Shown: piece after piece, positions 7,574 through 16,700 of the stretch
How positions within the stretch are numbered: the first letter of the stretch is position 1
Layout of the letters: each line of letters begins with the position of its first letter
NCBI RefSeq assembly: GCF_036416795.1
Contig: NZ_CP143867.1
Coordinates: 4,518,001-4,582,000, forward strand
Direction of reading: 5' to 3'
Length of the DNA: 64,000 bases
Source of the DNA: Bacteroides sp. MSB163
GTDB lineage: Bacteria > Bacteroidota > Bacteroidia > Bacteroidales > Bacteroidaceae
Position numbers and translations under genes: made by a program
The notes under the pieces: generated by a model
The model's database searches: none
What the model was told of the DNA's origin: nothing
The model's input: the letters and a program-made list of their open reading frames with translations, nothing else

Positions 7574-9028
7574 TTAATTACTACTCTTCTTATCCGAAAT
7601 CAGTAACAGCTTATCCCCCAAATGTAATTTCAGCGATCCGTTCGGTATCAGAAATTCCGTGCCTCGTTTCACAATCATTACGAGTGCTCCATTAGGCAGA
7701 GTGATATCCTTCAGGGTATCGCCTTCTTCCAGCATCTCCGTAGTAACGGTCATATCACTGAGATCACTGTCTATTTCTTCGGGCAATTCCACACCGAATT
7801 CATTGCCGGTCTTTTCCAACGGGGTAGAAAGTTTCAGTAAGCGAGCAGCTAAAGAAACGGTAGTACCCTGGATAACGAGGGAAACAATCGTGATGAAGAA
7901 TACGATATTGAAGATCACGTCGGCACCCGGTACTTGCGCTACTACCGGATAAGTGGCGAAGATGATAGGCACTGCTCCGCGCAAACCTACCCAGGAAACG
8001 AAGAGTCGCGAACGGTTTGTAATCTTCTTGCCGAAAGGCAGCAAGCAGAGGAAGACACTAAGCGGACGACCAATAACAATCATAAATACACCGATCAGCG
8101 TTGCTACCAAAGCGATATCGAGTAATTCGTGAGGATTTACCAACAAACCGAGGCAAAGGAACATGATGATTTGGAACAGCCAAGTCAATCCATCCATGAA
8201 AGTATAAATCTCTTTGCGATGCATTATCTTGTTGTTACCTACCATAATACCGGCAATGTAAACGGCGAGGTAACCGTTTCCTTTCAGAAGATCGGTAATG
8301 GCGAAAGTGAAAAATACAAATGCAAGCAGAAGAATGGGATAAAGAGCCTGATTATCAATGTTGAGTTTATTCAGCATGAGGATGGCAAGTTTGCCGAGAA
8401 GGTATCCGGCAGCCGCACCTACTATAAATTGGATAATGAACGAACCGAAGATACCTGCAATACCCATTCCACCGGATTGTATGAACTGTATCAGCACGAT
8501 GGTAAGCATGTAAGCCATGGGGTCATTACTACCACTTTCGAGCTCCAGCATGGGACGAAGGTTATGTTTCAGATTCATTTTCTGCGAACGCAAGATGGCA
8601 AATACTGAAGCGGAATCAGTAGATGACATGGTGGAGGCAAGTAGTAGGGATGTAGTGATAGGAAGATAAATATTTGACCAACTCATGCCGGAGATCCACC
8701 AGATGAAGAATCCTGTAAAGACAGCGGTAAGCAGTACACCGAATGTGGAGAGGACAATACCCGGAACAAGAATTGGTTTAATTTCGCTGAATTTAGTATC
8801 CATACCGCCGGAAAACAAAATAACGCTAAGAGCAACCATACCAATAAATTGTGCTTCTTTAGCGTTATGAAACTGTAGTCCGAAACCATCGCTACCGAAA
8901 ATCATGCCGACGACAAGGAACAGTAACAGGGCAGGGACTCCGAATCGATAGCCGGTTTTGCCGACAATAATACTAATGAAAAGTAAGATAGAACCAATTA
9001 AAAGAATATTTTCTGCTGTAAAAATCAT
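7574..9028 (-). CDS. Potassium/proton antiporter (CPA1/NhaP2-like)
   Basis: The 484-residue integral inner-membrane protein has about twelve hydrophobic helices, followed by a cytoplasmic TrkA-C-type domain (about residues 405-482, containing GDTLKDITLPNGALVMIVKR). This arrangement is typical of the CvrA/NhaP2 family, which exchanges cytoplasmic K+ (or Na+) for H+. Motifs in the transport core such as SSTDSASVFAIL (near residue 135) and LELESGSNDPMAY (near 162) match the family, including the conserved Asp of the ion-binding site. It is a single gene with its own promoter about 50 nt upstream. The ion specificity is inferred from the family and not from this sequence. Confidence 0.85.
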   Translation of the reverse strand: MIFTAENILLIGSILLFISIIVGKTGYRFGVPALLLFLVVGMIFGSDGFGLQFHNAKEAQFIGMVALSVILFSGGMDTKFSEIKPILVPGIVLSTFGVLLTAVFTGFFIWWISGMSWSNIYLPITTSLLLASTMSSTDSASVFAILRSQKMNLKHNLRPMLELESGSNDPMAYMLTIVLIQFIQSGGMGIAGIFGSFIIQFIVGAAAGYLLGKLAILMLNKLNIDNQALYPILLLAFVFFTFAITDLLKGNGYLAVYIAGIMVGNNKIMHRKEIYTFMDGLTWLFQIIMFLCLGLLVNPHELLDIALVATLIGVFMIVIGRPLSVFLCLLPFGKKITNRSRLFVSWVGLRGAVPIIFATYPVVAQVPGADVIFNIVFFITIVSLVIQGTTVSLAARLLKLSTPLEKTGNEFGVELPEEIDSDLSDMTVTTEMLEEGDTLKDITLPNGALVMIVKRGTEFLIPNGSLKLHLGDKLLLISDKKSSN

Positions 9029-9078
9029 AAATTAGGTATTATTTAAGTTGTTTATTCAAGGATTTAGTTATCGCAAAG

Positions 9079-9110
9079 CAAAATTACGTCTATTTTTAAA
9101 CAAATGCAAG
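9079..9110 (-). promoter_or_regulatory. Promoter of the antiporter gene
   Basis: Minus strand: CTTG (9110-9107), 20 nt, TAATTTTG (9086-9079). The spacing and -7 box match the Bacteroides consensus. Confidence 0.55.
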
Positions 9111-9171
9111 GTGTAAAATGTTCAGATTGAATTTTACTTTCTTTTCATATAATTCTTCATTACAAATTTTC

Positions 9172-10539
9172 TTAATTGAATTTTAGTACAAACATTGTTT
9201 CCCTTCCGGGATGTAGGGAAAGACTGCCACCTGACAGGCGCATTATTTGACGGGAAATGCTCAATCCGATGCCGCTGCCACCTTCTTTTGTGGTGAAGAA
9301 AGGTATGAAAATGTGTTCTGCTACTTCAGGAGGAATGGCAGGACCGTTATTGGACACTTCGATGAGTACGGCTTCATTTTCATTACAATAAGCGTGTAAG
9401 GTGATGATACCTTCTGGAATTCCTTCTGCCTCGATGGCCTGAATGGCATTTTTCAATAAGTTGATGAATACCTGTGAGATAAGGTTTTCATCTGCATAAA
9501 GAATAAGGTCATCCGGAGTGATGTGGGAGTGGAAATTGATATGTGAATCAGGGTATTGATGCCGTGCCAATTCCACCATGCGATTGATAAAACCTTTGAC
9601 GTAGAACAAGGAAGGTTCCGGTTTGGGGATACGGGTGAAACGACGGTAATTTTCTACAAAAGAGAGAAGTCCTTTGCCCGTAGTGCTGATGGTGTGCAGG
9701 CCATTACGGATTTCGTCAGCGGTTTCTTTGTCGGAAGAGATGGATTCACTTTTCGCTTTTAATTCTTCGCTTCCTTGTATCAGTGTCAGCAATGTGTCGC
9801 TCAGTGAAGTGATGGGAGTGACGGAATTCATTATTTCATGTGTCAGTACACGGGTCAGGCGTATCCAAGAGTCGATTTCCTTTTCGTCCAGTTCGTTATT
9901 GATATCGTTCAGGGCAAGGATGCGGAAATGCTCTTGACGGATGGTTATGTCGGAGACGCGGATGGAGAGATTGACTGTGCCGCGTTCGTTGGACAGGCGG
10001 GTTTGCAACTTATCTCCGGGGCAGCAATGGGTGAAAAGTCCCATAAGGTTTACATCAATACGGCTAAGTTGGCTGACATGGGTGAAGACTTCCAGCCCTA
10101 ACAGGCGGAGGGCTTCATTATTTTTCTGGTAAACAGCACCTGCATCGTTCAGTACCAGGATACCGGTATTGATGCAGTCGAGAATGAGTTCGTAATACTT
10201 TTCCTGTTGTGCCGTTTCGCTCTTTACATTATATAATATAGAAGCAACGCGGTTCAGGGCTTGGTTTACAATACGGTTGTCGGGAATGTCTTCGTGTTCG
10301 GAGAAATGGATGGATACATCGTTGTTTTCAATGGCATCGAGCAGAAACAGGACTTTCTGCGTATGCCGACGATACAGTTTCCATTGCCAGCGCAGACTCG
10401 TCAACAGCAGCAAGGAAGAGATGACGATCCATAGAAGGTCTTTATAAATAATGGATACCGTGACAGCACCCGCCAGCAGGAGAGAGATGACGATACGGAA
10501 AAGGTAGCGGTCGGTGATGTATCGGTAGTAATGTTTCAT
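9172..10539 (-). CDS. Sensor histidine kinase of an NtrC-type two-component system
   Basis: Of 455 residues, two hydrophobic segments (about 13-31 and 35-49) anchor the protein with almost no periplasmic loop, so it probably senses a cytoplasmic or membrane signal. A PAS-like region (about 115-215) comes next. The phospho-acceptor box contains His234 (LTHEIMNSVTPI). The N box (VFINLLKNAIQA, near 356) and G box (GGSGIGLSISRQIM, near 425) of the ATPase domain are intact. The gene overlaps the upstream response regulator by 4 nt, so the pair is translated together. The signal is unknown. It ends close to a poorly defined 140-bp gap before the antiporter. Confidence 0.88.
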   Translation of the reverse strand: MKHYYRYITDRYLFRIVISLLLAGAVTVSIIYKDLLWIVISSLLLLTSLRWQWKLYRRHTQKVLFLLDAIENNDVSIHFSEHEDIPDNRIVNQALNRVASILYNVKSETAQQEKYYELILDCINTGILVLNDAGAVYQKNNEALRLLGLEVFTHVSQLSRIDVNLMGLFTHCCPGDKLQTRLSNERGTVNLSIRVSDITIRQEHFRILALNDINNELDEKEIDSWIRLTRVLTHEIMNSVTPITSLSDTLLTLIQGSEELKAKSESISSDKETADEIRNGLHTISTTGKGLLSFVENYRRFTRIPKPEPSLFYVKGFINRMVELARHQYPDSHINFHSHITPDDLILYADENLISQVFINLLKNAIQAIEAEGIPEGIITLHAYCNENEAVLIEVSNNGPAIPPEVAEHIFIPFFTTKEGGSGIGLSISRQIMRLSGGSLSLHPGRETMFVLKFN

Positions 10540-11888
10540 AATCCGAACTTTTTCATTTTGTTATAGAGAGTTTGCCGGGTGATGCCGAGTTGTGCGGCAA
10601 CAGCGGATAGATTACCGTTACAGGTGTCCAGAGCTTTCTGTATCATTTTCCGTTCCATTTCTTCAAGAGTGGCTGCTTCTGTACCAGCATTGCTTCCGGT
10701 GCGTGAGGTTTCGGGACGCTTAGACAACTGGAACAGTTCCGCCGGAAGTTCGTCACCGTCGCAGATAATGACTGCTTTCTCTATAGCATGCTCCAGTTCG
10801 CGGATATTTCCGTACCAGGTGTGTGTATTCAATTTGGTACAGGCAGCATCGGAGAGCCGTAATAATGCTTTGTCATATTGCTTGCAGAAGCGCGTTATAA
10901 AGCGTTCGGCAAGAGGAAGAATGTCTTCCGGCCGTTCGCGCAAAGGCGGAATTTCAAGATGGATAGTATTGATACGGTAAAGCAAGTCTTCACGGAATTC
11001 ATTGCGTTGTACCATTTCGTTCAGGTTGCGGTTGGTGGCACAAATCAGACGGATGTCAACAGCGATAGGCTGGTTACTGCCTACACGGACAATACTGCGG
11101 CGTTGCAATACGGTTAGTAGTTTGGCTTGCAGGTGATAGGGTAAATTGCCGATTTCATCGAGAAACAGTGTGCTATGGTCTGCTGTTTCGAACTTACCGG
11201 GACGGTCGGCGTATGCATCTGTGAAAGAGCCTTTTGTATGCCCGAAAAGCTCGCTTTCAAAGAGGCTTTCGGTGATGGCTCCCATGTCTACGGCAACCAT
11301 TTCCTTCGTACGGCGGGAAGAAAGTGCATGAATTTCACGTGCCAGCATCTCTTTTCCCGTACCGTTTTCTCCGGTGATAAGGATATTTGCATTGGTTATG
11401 GCGACTTTCTCCACTAGCGAGCGCAGTTGCTGCATGATGGGACTTTCTCCCCAATACATGGCAGGGGTTACGGGCGAGGCATTTTTTCCGTTATTCTTAT
11501 TATGAATGGCTTGGGCTGCATTCAGTAAGGTTTCCACCAGTTTTTGATTATCCCATGGCTTGACAATAAAGTCTGTAGCCCCTTCTTTAATGCCACGTAC
11601 GGCAAGATCAATATCTCCATAGGCAGTGAAAAGAACCACAGGTAAGGAGGGATGAAGGCGTTTGATCTCCTGCAACCAGAATAATCCTTCGTTTCCGGTA
11701 TTGATGCCTGATGTAAAGTTCATGTCAAGTAACACCACCGATGGAGTTTCTTCACGCAACACAGAGGTAAGTGTGACAGGTGAAGTGAGTGTGATGATCT
11801 TTTCGAAATGGGGTTTCAACAGCAGTTGCACGGCGGTGAGCACACCGCGGTTATCATCGACAATGAGGATATTTCCGGGCTTTTTCAT
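10536..11888 (-). CDS. Sigma-54-type response regulator (NtrC family)
   Basis: The 450-residue protein has a receiver domain (phospho-Asp55 in VLLDMN), a AAA+ ATPase domain with Walker A GENGTGKE, and a C-terminal Fis-type helix-turn-helix (AAQLGITRQTLYNKMKKFGL). In the sigma-54 contact loop the usual GAFTGA reads GSFTDA. I start at 11888 (MKKPGNILIVDD), not at the in-frame ATG at 11924, because the -7 box lies inside the longer version and the receiver fold begins here. It should activate sigma-54-dependent genes in response to the kinase encoded just downstream. No TGGCAC/TTGCA sigma-54 promoter stood out nearby, so its targets are probably elsewhere. Confidence 0.88.
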   Translation of the reverse strand: MKKPGNILIVDDNRGVLTAVQLLLKPHFEKIITLTSPVTLTSVLREETPSVVLLDMNFTSGINTGNEGLFWLQEIKRLHPSLPVVLFTAYGDIDLAVRGIKEGATDFIVKPWDNQKLVETLLNAAQAIHNKNNGKNASPVTPAMYWGESPIMQQLRSLVEKVAITNANILITGENGTGKEMLAREIHALSSRRTKEMVAVDMGAITESLFESELFGHTKGSFTDAYADRPGKFETADHSTLFLDEIGNLPYHLQAKLLTVLQRRSIVRVGSNQPIAVDIRLICATNRNLNEMVQRNEFREDLLYRINTIHLEIPPLRERPEDILPLAERFITRFCKQYDKALLRLSDAACTKLNTHTWYGNIRELEHAIEKAVIICDGDELPAELFQLSKRPETSRTGSNAGTEAATLEEMERKMIQKALDTCNGNLSAVAAQLGITRQTLYNKMKKFGL

Positions 11889-11910
11889 ATGAGAGTTTCT
11901 TTTGAGGGAG

Positions 11911-11983
11911 TAAAGATAATGCAAATTGAAGGTATAACTTTCATGCTTGCATGAAAAAGTTATGCTGAGATGCAGTTTATCTT
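11911..11983 (-). promoter_or_regulatory. Palindromic promoter element upstream of the response regulator
   Basis: The -7-like box TATCTTTA (11918-11911, minus strand) sits 23 nt before the regulator start. About 20 nt upstream is the perfect palindrome TTCATGCTTGCATGAA, flanked by AACT/AGTT so that the whole inverted repeat spans 11936-11961. One arm covers the place of the -33 box. A nearly identical 70-nt block precedes pyrK at 53143-53212 in the same orientation. I infer an operator or activator site, but no cognate protein can be named. Confidence 0.6.
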
Positions 11984-12094
11984 CTGTAAAGATGAGGAAG
12001 TTCAGCGAAAAAAATGAAAGATACTTGTCATATTTTCTACATGTCGGCGTAATACGAATAACTGACCTTTGCCTGCAACTAAAAAACAGACACT

Positions 12095-12472
12095 ATGAGA
12101 TTACGTACTTTTTATTCTACCATTCTATTATGGCTGAACCGTATTTATAATGTGTATCGTGCCTGGCATGGACAACCTTATTATTCTTTGTCACAAGCGA
12201 TTAAACAAAAAGTAAAATCCGCTGTTTCTTATATTTCCGATTTTGAGAAGGAACTGGTGAAGTTTGCCCGTACACGTAAATGTGACGGTATCATTTGTGG
12301 GCACATTCATCATCCGGCAAATACTTATTATGATGATATACATTATCTTAACTCCGGTGACTGGGTGGAAACTCTTTCAGTACTCGTAGAGTATGAGGAC
12401 GGAAATTGGGAAGTGTTACGGTACGAGGATATGCTGATGGACGAAAAGCCTGAAGAGCGCCTCTGTAGTTAA
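12095..12472 (+). pseudogene. N-terminally truncated LpxH-like metallophosphoesterase
   Basis: The 125 residues match only the C-terminal half of the UDP-2,3-diacylglucosamine diphosphatase-like calcineurin family. The last metal-binding motif CGHIHHPA is near residue 68 and the family tail NSGDWVETL follows. The front half, with the SDxHLG, GD and GNHD metal ligands, is missing. Upstream there is a stop in frame a few codons before the ATG and only about 130 bp before the next element, so the missing part is not out of frame nearby. Without those ligands the product cannot be an active phosphatase. It is probably a remnant of a gene once transcribed with the following glycosyltransferase. 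Confidence 0.7.
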
Positions 12473-12478
12473 AATCGT

Positions 12479-12504
12479 GAATTGTAAATTACTAAATTAT
12501 AAAT
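12479..12504 (+). repeat. AATTGTAAATT leader repeat, copy 1
   Basis: The AT-rich stretch GAATTGTAAATTACTAAATT... runs right up to the ATG of the glycosyltransferase. Close relatives precede the starts of batA (28431-28456) and batB (29454-29479). It probably keeps the start codon unstructured. Confidence 0.5.
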
Positions 12505-13620
12505 ATGAAAGTTCTTTTTATAGTTCAAGGAGAAGGTCGCGGTCATCTGACGCAAGCCATCACGCTGGAAGAAATACTACGGCGCAACGGGCACGAGGTA
12601 GTAGAAGTACTGGTGGGGAAGAGCAATACCCGTCGCCTGCCGGGTTTCTTCAATCGCAGCATACAGGCACCTGTGAAACGCTTTCTCAGTCCGAACTTTC
12701 TGCCTACACCTGCCAATAAGCGGATCAGCATGTCTCGCAGTATCGCATATAATCTGATGCAGGTTCCTGCTTATCTGCGTAGCATCTGTTATATTCATCG
12801 GCGTATCCATGAAACTGATGCGGACCTCGTAATCAACTTTTATGAGTTACTGACGGGCTTGACTTATCTTCTTTTCCGCCCTTCTATACCGCAGATCAGT
12901 GTCGGTCATCAATATCTTTTCCTGCATCATGACTTTGAGTTTCCCCAAAAAAATCCCGTAAGCCTGCTGATGCTTCGTTTTTTTACGCGACTCACGTGTA
13001 TCGGAGCCAAAGAGAAGCTGGCTCTCTCATTCCGTCCGATGGAAACGGATGAAGAAGCGTATATACGCGTGGTACCGCCTTTGCTGCGACGTGAAGTGCT
13101 TTGTTGCGAAGCTACTGCCGGAGAGTATATACACGGTTATATGGTTAATGCCGGATTTGGAAAAAGTATCTCCCAGTGGCATGAGCAGCACCCTGAAGTG
13201 CCTTTGCACTTCTTCTGGGACAAACCGGATGAGCCGGAAGTGTGTCGGATGGATGAAACATTGTCATTTCATCAGTTGGATGACGAAAAATTCCTTCGCT
13301 ATATGTCGGGTTGCCGGGCGTATGCCACTACGGCAGGCTTTGAATCCGTTTGTGAGGCTATGTATCTGGGTAAGCCTTTGTTGATGGTGCCGGCGCACAT
13401 CGAACAGGATTGTAACGCTTATGATGCGGCACGAGGCGGAGCAGGTATTATTTCCGATAATTTTGAGGTAGACCGTTTGTTAGAATTTGCCCGGAGTGAG
13501 TATCAACCCGAAAAGAATTTCCGTAGCTGGGTGCGCAGTTGTGAGTGGCGGTTGCTGAACTGTATAGAAACAGCGGAAGGAATAGGCTTTATGAATGATT
13601 ATAAATTGATATATGAATAA
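12505..13620 (+). CDS. Glycosyltransferase, MurG/UDP-glucuronosyltransferase-like fold
   Basis: The 371-residue protein opens with a GT-B-type nucleotide-sugar transferase N-terminus (MKVLFIVQGEGRGHLTQAI) and carries the C-terminal acceptor/donor signature ATTAGFESVCEAMYLGKPLL (about residues 273-292), where Glu and the Gly-rich loop bind the donor. There is no signal peptide or membrane helix; it is probably peripheral on the inner membrane face. The acceptor is unknown. A remnant of a lipid-A-type phosphoesterase lies upstream and of a polyphosphate kinase downstream, the latter overlapping its stop codon. This suggests an operon that has decayed on both sides, leaving this gene as the intact core. 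A role in lipid or surface glycan glycosylation is a guess from the neighbours. Confidence 0.75.
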   Translation: MKVLFIVQGEGRGHLTQAITLEEILRRNGHEVVEVLVGKSNTRRLPGFFNRSIQAPVKRFLSPNFLPTPANKRISMSRSIAYNLMQVPAYLRSICYIHRRIHETDADLVINFYELLTGLTYLLFRPSIPQISVGHQYLFLHHDFEFPQKNPVSLLMLRFFTRLTCIGAKEKLALSFRPMETDEEAYIRVVPPLLRREVLCCEATAGEYIHGYMVNAGFGKSISQWHEQHPEVPLHFFWDKPDEPEVCRMDETLSFHQLDDEKFLRYMSGCRAYATTAGFESVCEAMYLGKPLLMVPAHIEQDCNAYDAARGGAGIISDNFEVDRLLEFARSEYQPEKNFRSWVRSCEWRLLNCIETAEGIGFMNDYKLIYE

Positions 13621-13708
13621 GAAAATAGCCTCTGCTCCACATATAGATCGTGATTTAAGCTGGATGTATTTCAACCGTCGCATCTTGCAGGGATGGTATT
13701 ATAGGTAG
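13613..13708 (+). pseudogene. Polyphosphate kinase remnant (first ~30 residues)
   Basis: An ATG overlapping the glycosyltransferase stop opens a 31-residue frame whose sequence DRDLSWMYFNRRILQ matches the conserved N-terminus of polyphosphate kinase 1 (RDLSWLxFNxRVLxEA in the family). Right after this motif the frame becomes unrelated (GWYYR) and stops. The other several hundred residues, with the catalytic histidines, are absent; tamB ends 28 nt later on the other strand. This looks like a deletion junction inside ppk. The frame is too short to fold or act. Confidence 0.7.
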
Positions 13709-13735
13709 TTTGTATGAAAATAAAGAAGGGGAAAA

Positions 13736-16700
13736 TTAACTTCCCCCTCTCTTTTCTTTTGCTTTTGCTGCCGCCTGGGTAGCGGTGATTTCAGTTTCTT
13801 CGGTTTGTTTTTCGGTATTCTTTTCCGCTTCCTTTTGTTCCATTTCCCGTCTCAGTCTTTTCAACCTCCACTTATTCCAGAACATAAGTTCTTTCCATCG
13901 GTTGAAATCCTTCTTGAAAATGATACCGATGCCTTGCGTTGTCAGATTGGTCTTTGTGTAATAACGGTCGTTCGTCTCATTATACGCTTTCAGGCGGATA
14001 TCTCCGCTACGGTTCACAAGCCATTCTGCTTCGAAGTCACCTACAAAGTTCGTATTTGCCATCGGATTGTCGCGGTATCCGAAGTTACCATTGATAAGCA
14101 GACGATTGTTCAGTAATTGCCCCGATAGCATTCCTTCGAACTCCATATCCGTCCAGCCTTTTTCTCCAGTGCTGAGGTTGGTACCTATATTCCAGTTGTT
14201 ACTATTAATAATGTTGGAAAGTGCATTGTTTAGTTGTCCCGAAAGGGTGGATGAAAGCACGGAAGTCATCATATTCGAGTTTTGTGTGGCATCTACATTC
14301 TCGGGTGTATAGAATTTGCCGATACCTAACAGATAGAGAATCTGCATATTCATTTGTTCGTCCGTTGAAATGTAGTTACGGATAAGGGCTTGCACTTCAT
14401 CCCGTTCATTAGGCACTTCCAGACTTAATTTGATGTCCGGAGAAGTTAGTTGCCCCGTCAGGTTCATGATACAGTTTACACGGATACTCGTTGGAATTCC
14501 GTAGTTGCTTACATTCGGCACCAAGTCATTCAAGGATGCGGAATTCACCATATAACTTGCTTGGATATCCATGGTGGCATCCAACGGAGGACCGTTGAAA
14601 CTGATAGTACTTCCATCTTTGATGGTAAAGTCCTTGCGTATTACCTCTTGCAGGCTGAATTTATAAACTCCCTGGCTGATACGATAATTACCGAACATCT
14701 TCACATCGTCAGCCTTGTTATAAAATTCCGTGCGGATATTTCCGGATCCTCGTCCACTGATGTAATCACCGGCGATGGGATCCATCACTATCTTCATGCT
14801 TGCATCCGGTGTAGCTTCTACAAGCAGGTTCAGGCGGATATCCGTGTCACTTTCTTCCTCTTGCTGTATCTCCTGTTGCGCCAGTTCATAGTCGGAAATC
14901 AGATTGATAGAATCCAGTACAGCCCGCCGCGGTGTCTTGTCCACGAATTTGATGAATTGGTTGCTGGCGGCTGAAGATACATTATCCTTTATATATACGA
15001 AGTTGGTATTCCGGTTGGTCGTCATGGCTACATCGATATTGACTCCATTCCTTGCGTTACCTGCTATCAGGGCATTACCCGTTCCGTATACCGTTCCATA
15101 AAAAGGAAAATCCAGTGACTCCTTCGTATTCATTACCAGCATGTTGTTCACTCCAAACTGGAAACGGTATTCCAGGTTTTTGAAGTGCTCATAATGCAGA
15201 TAACCGTCTACATGTCCTTGATTGCCTTGTGTATCGAATACCCGGTTATCTTGGAAAGTCAGTCCATTCGGTTCTATACGAATACTGTCTTTTATAAAGA
15301 AGGTGGTATTCAGTACGTCTACCTTCATGGAGGCATTGCCAAGTACGCGCCCTTCCATGGTGAGCCCTTTGAATTTGCCATAGAAATGTACGTGACCGCT
15401 GGCACGTCCGTTAAATTCGGGTGTGATACTGCTCATGTAGTGTTCTATGAACTTCAGATTGGTGTTGTCAGCTTCAATCTGTAAGTCAAGCGCACTTTTA
15501 GGTTTTATGGGATATATGTAGCCATATACATGACTTTTGGCTGTATCTTTTTCATGGATATGGGCATCGAGATAGATGCCTTCTACTTCATGGTGCCATT
15601 CTCCGTGAATGTTGGCATCGCCCAATAAACCGTCATTTAGTCCAAGGCCCCGGATGAAAAGGTCAGTATACATAACAGGCTTCTCCAATACTCCGCTGGC
15701 ATAGGCAGGACCAGTAGCTTCTCCTTTAAAATTCACTCCAAGGTCGGCAATATCAAATACGTAGCCTATATTGATATCTTTTAAATCCAGGCGTACCGTA
15801 TCCTGAGGTTGTTTTGAAATAGTTCCGTTGATGCGCAGGTATCGGTCTTTATGGCTGAAATAAAAATCGTTTATATATATCTTTCCGGAGTCGATTACCA
15901 CTTTTGACGGATGTATTTCCCATAAAGTGTCATTCAGGATAATATCCGTTTTTTGAACATCGACGACGGTTTTCAAAGCCGGAATACTCTTGTTTGAGCG
16001 GGAACGCTTTTTGTTCTGATCCTCAGCTTGTGTGCGGATGAAATGTGTAGCAGCAGCTAATTTGCCACTATATGTGACAGCGCTACTGTTTCCCCAATTC
16101 AAAGAGGTCTGAATAAGGTCATCTTTGGCTTGTGCGTCTAACGATACGTTGATGGAACCTTCCGGTTTGCGATTGCTGAATCGTACACGTGCATGAAATT
16201 TATCACCGGGATTCTCACACAAGATCATACCCGATTCAAGGAACTTGTCTCCATAGCGTAGACGCGGGAAATATCCTTCTACTCGCAGGCGCTGTGCTTT
16301 GTCATTAAAGTAACCTTTTAGGGTAGAATGTGTATAGATCTTAATCGGAATATTAAAGATGGTGGAGAATAAATCCGTATTAAAGATATTTATGTCGAAA
16401 TGGAAGTTGTTCTCACTTTCTATGGGGTTCTTGTCCGGCAATATTAGAGCAGGAATATATCTTCGCATGATGTTCAGTACACTGGTGGGTAGTGTACGAT
16501 AGGAATAATCTCCTTCAATACTTGCATTCAGGAAATTAGAGGCTATTTTTAATTGTTTATGCGATTCGTCTTCCCGAGTGGCGGTTATTTTTAAGTTGTC
16601 CAGAAAATAGTTTCTATCGGGTGCTGTGAATTGTAGGCTGTCAATATTGATCTCTCCATTCATTTCATCGATGGAACCACCGGTGAAATCAGCCGTTAAC

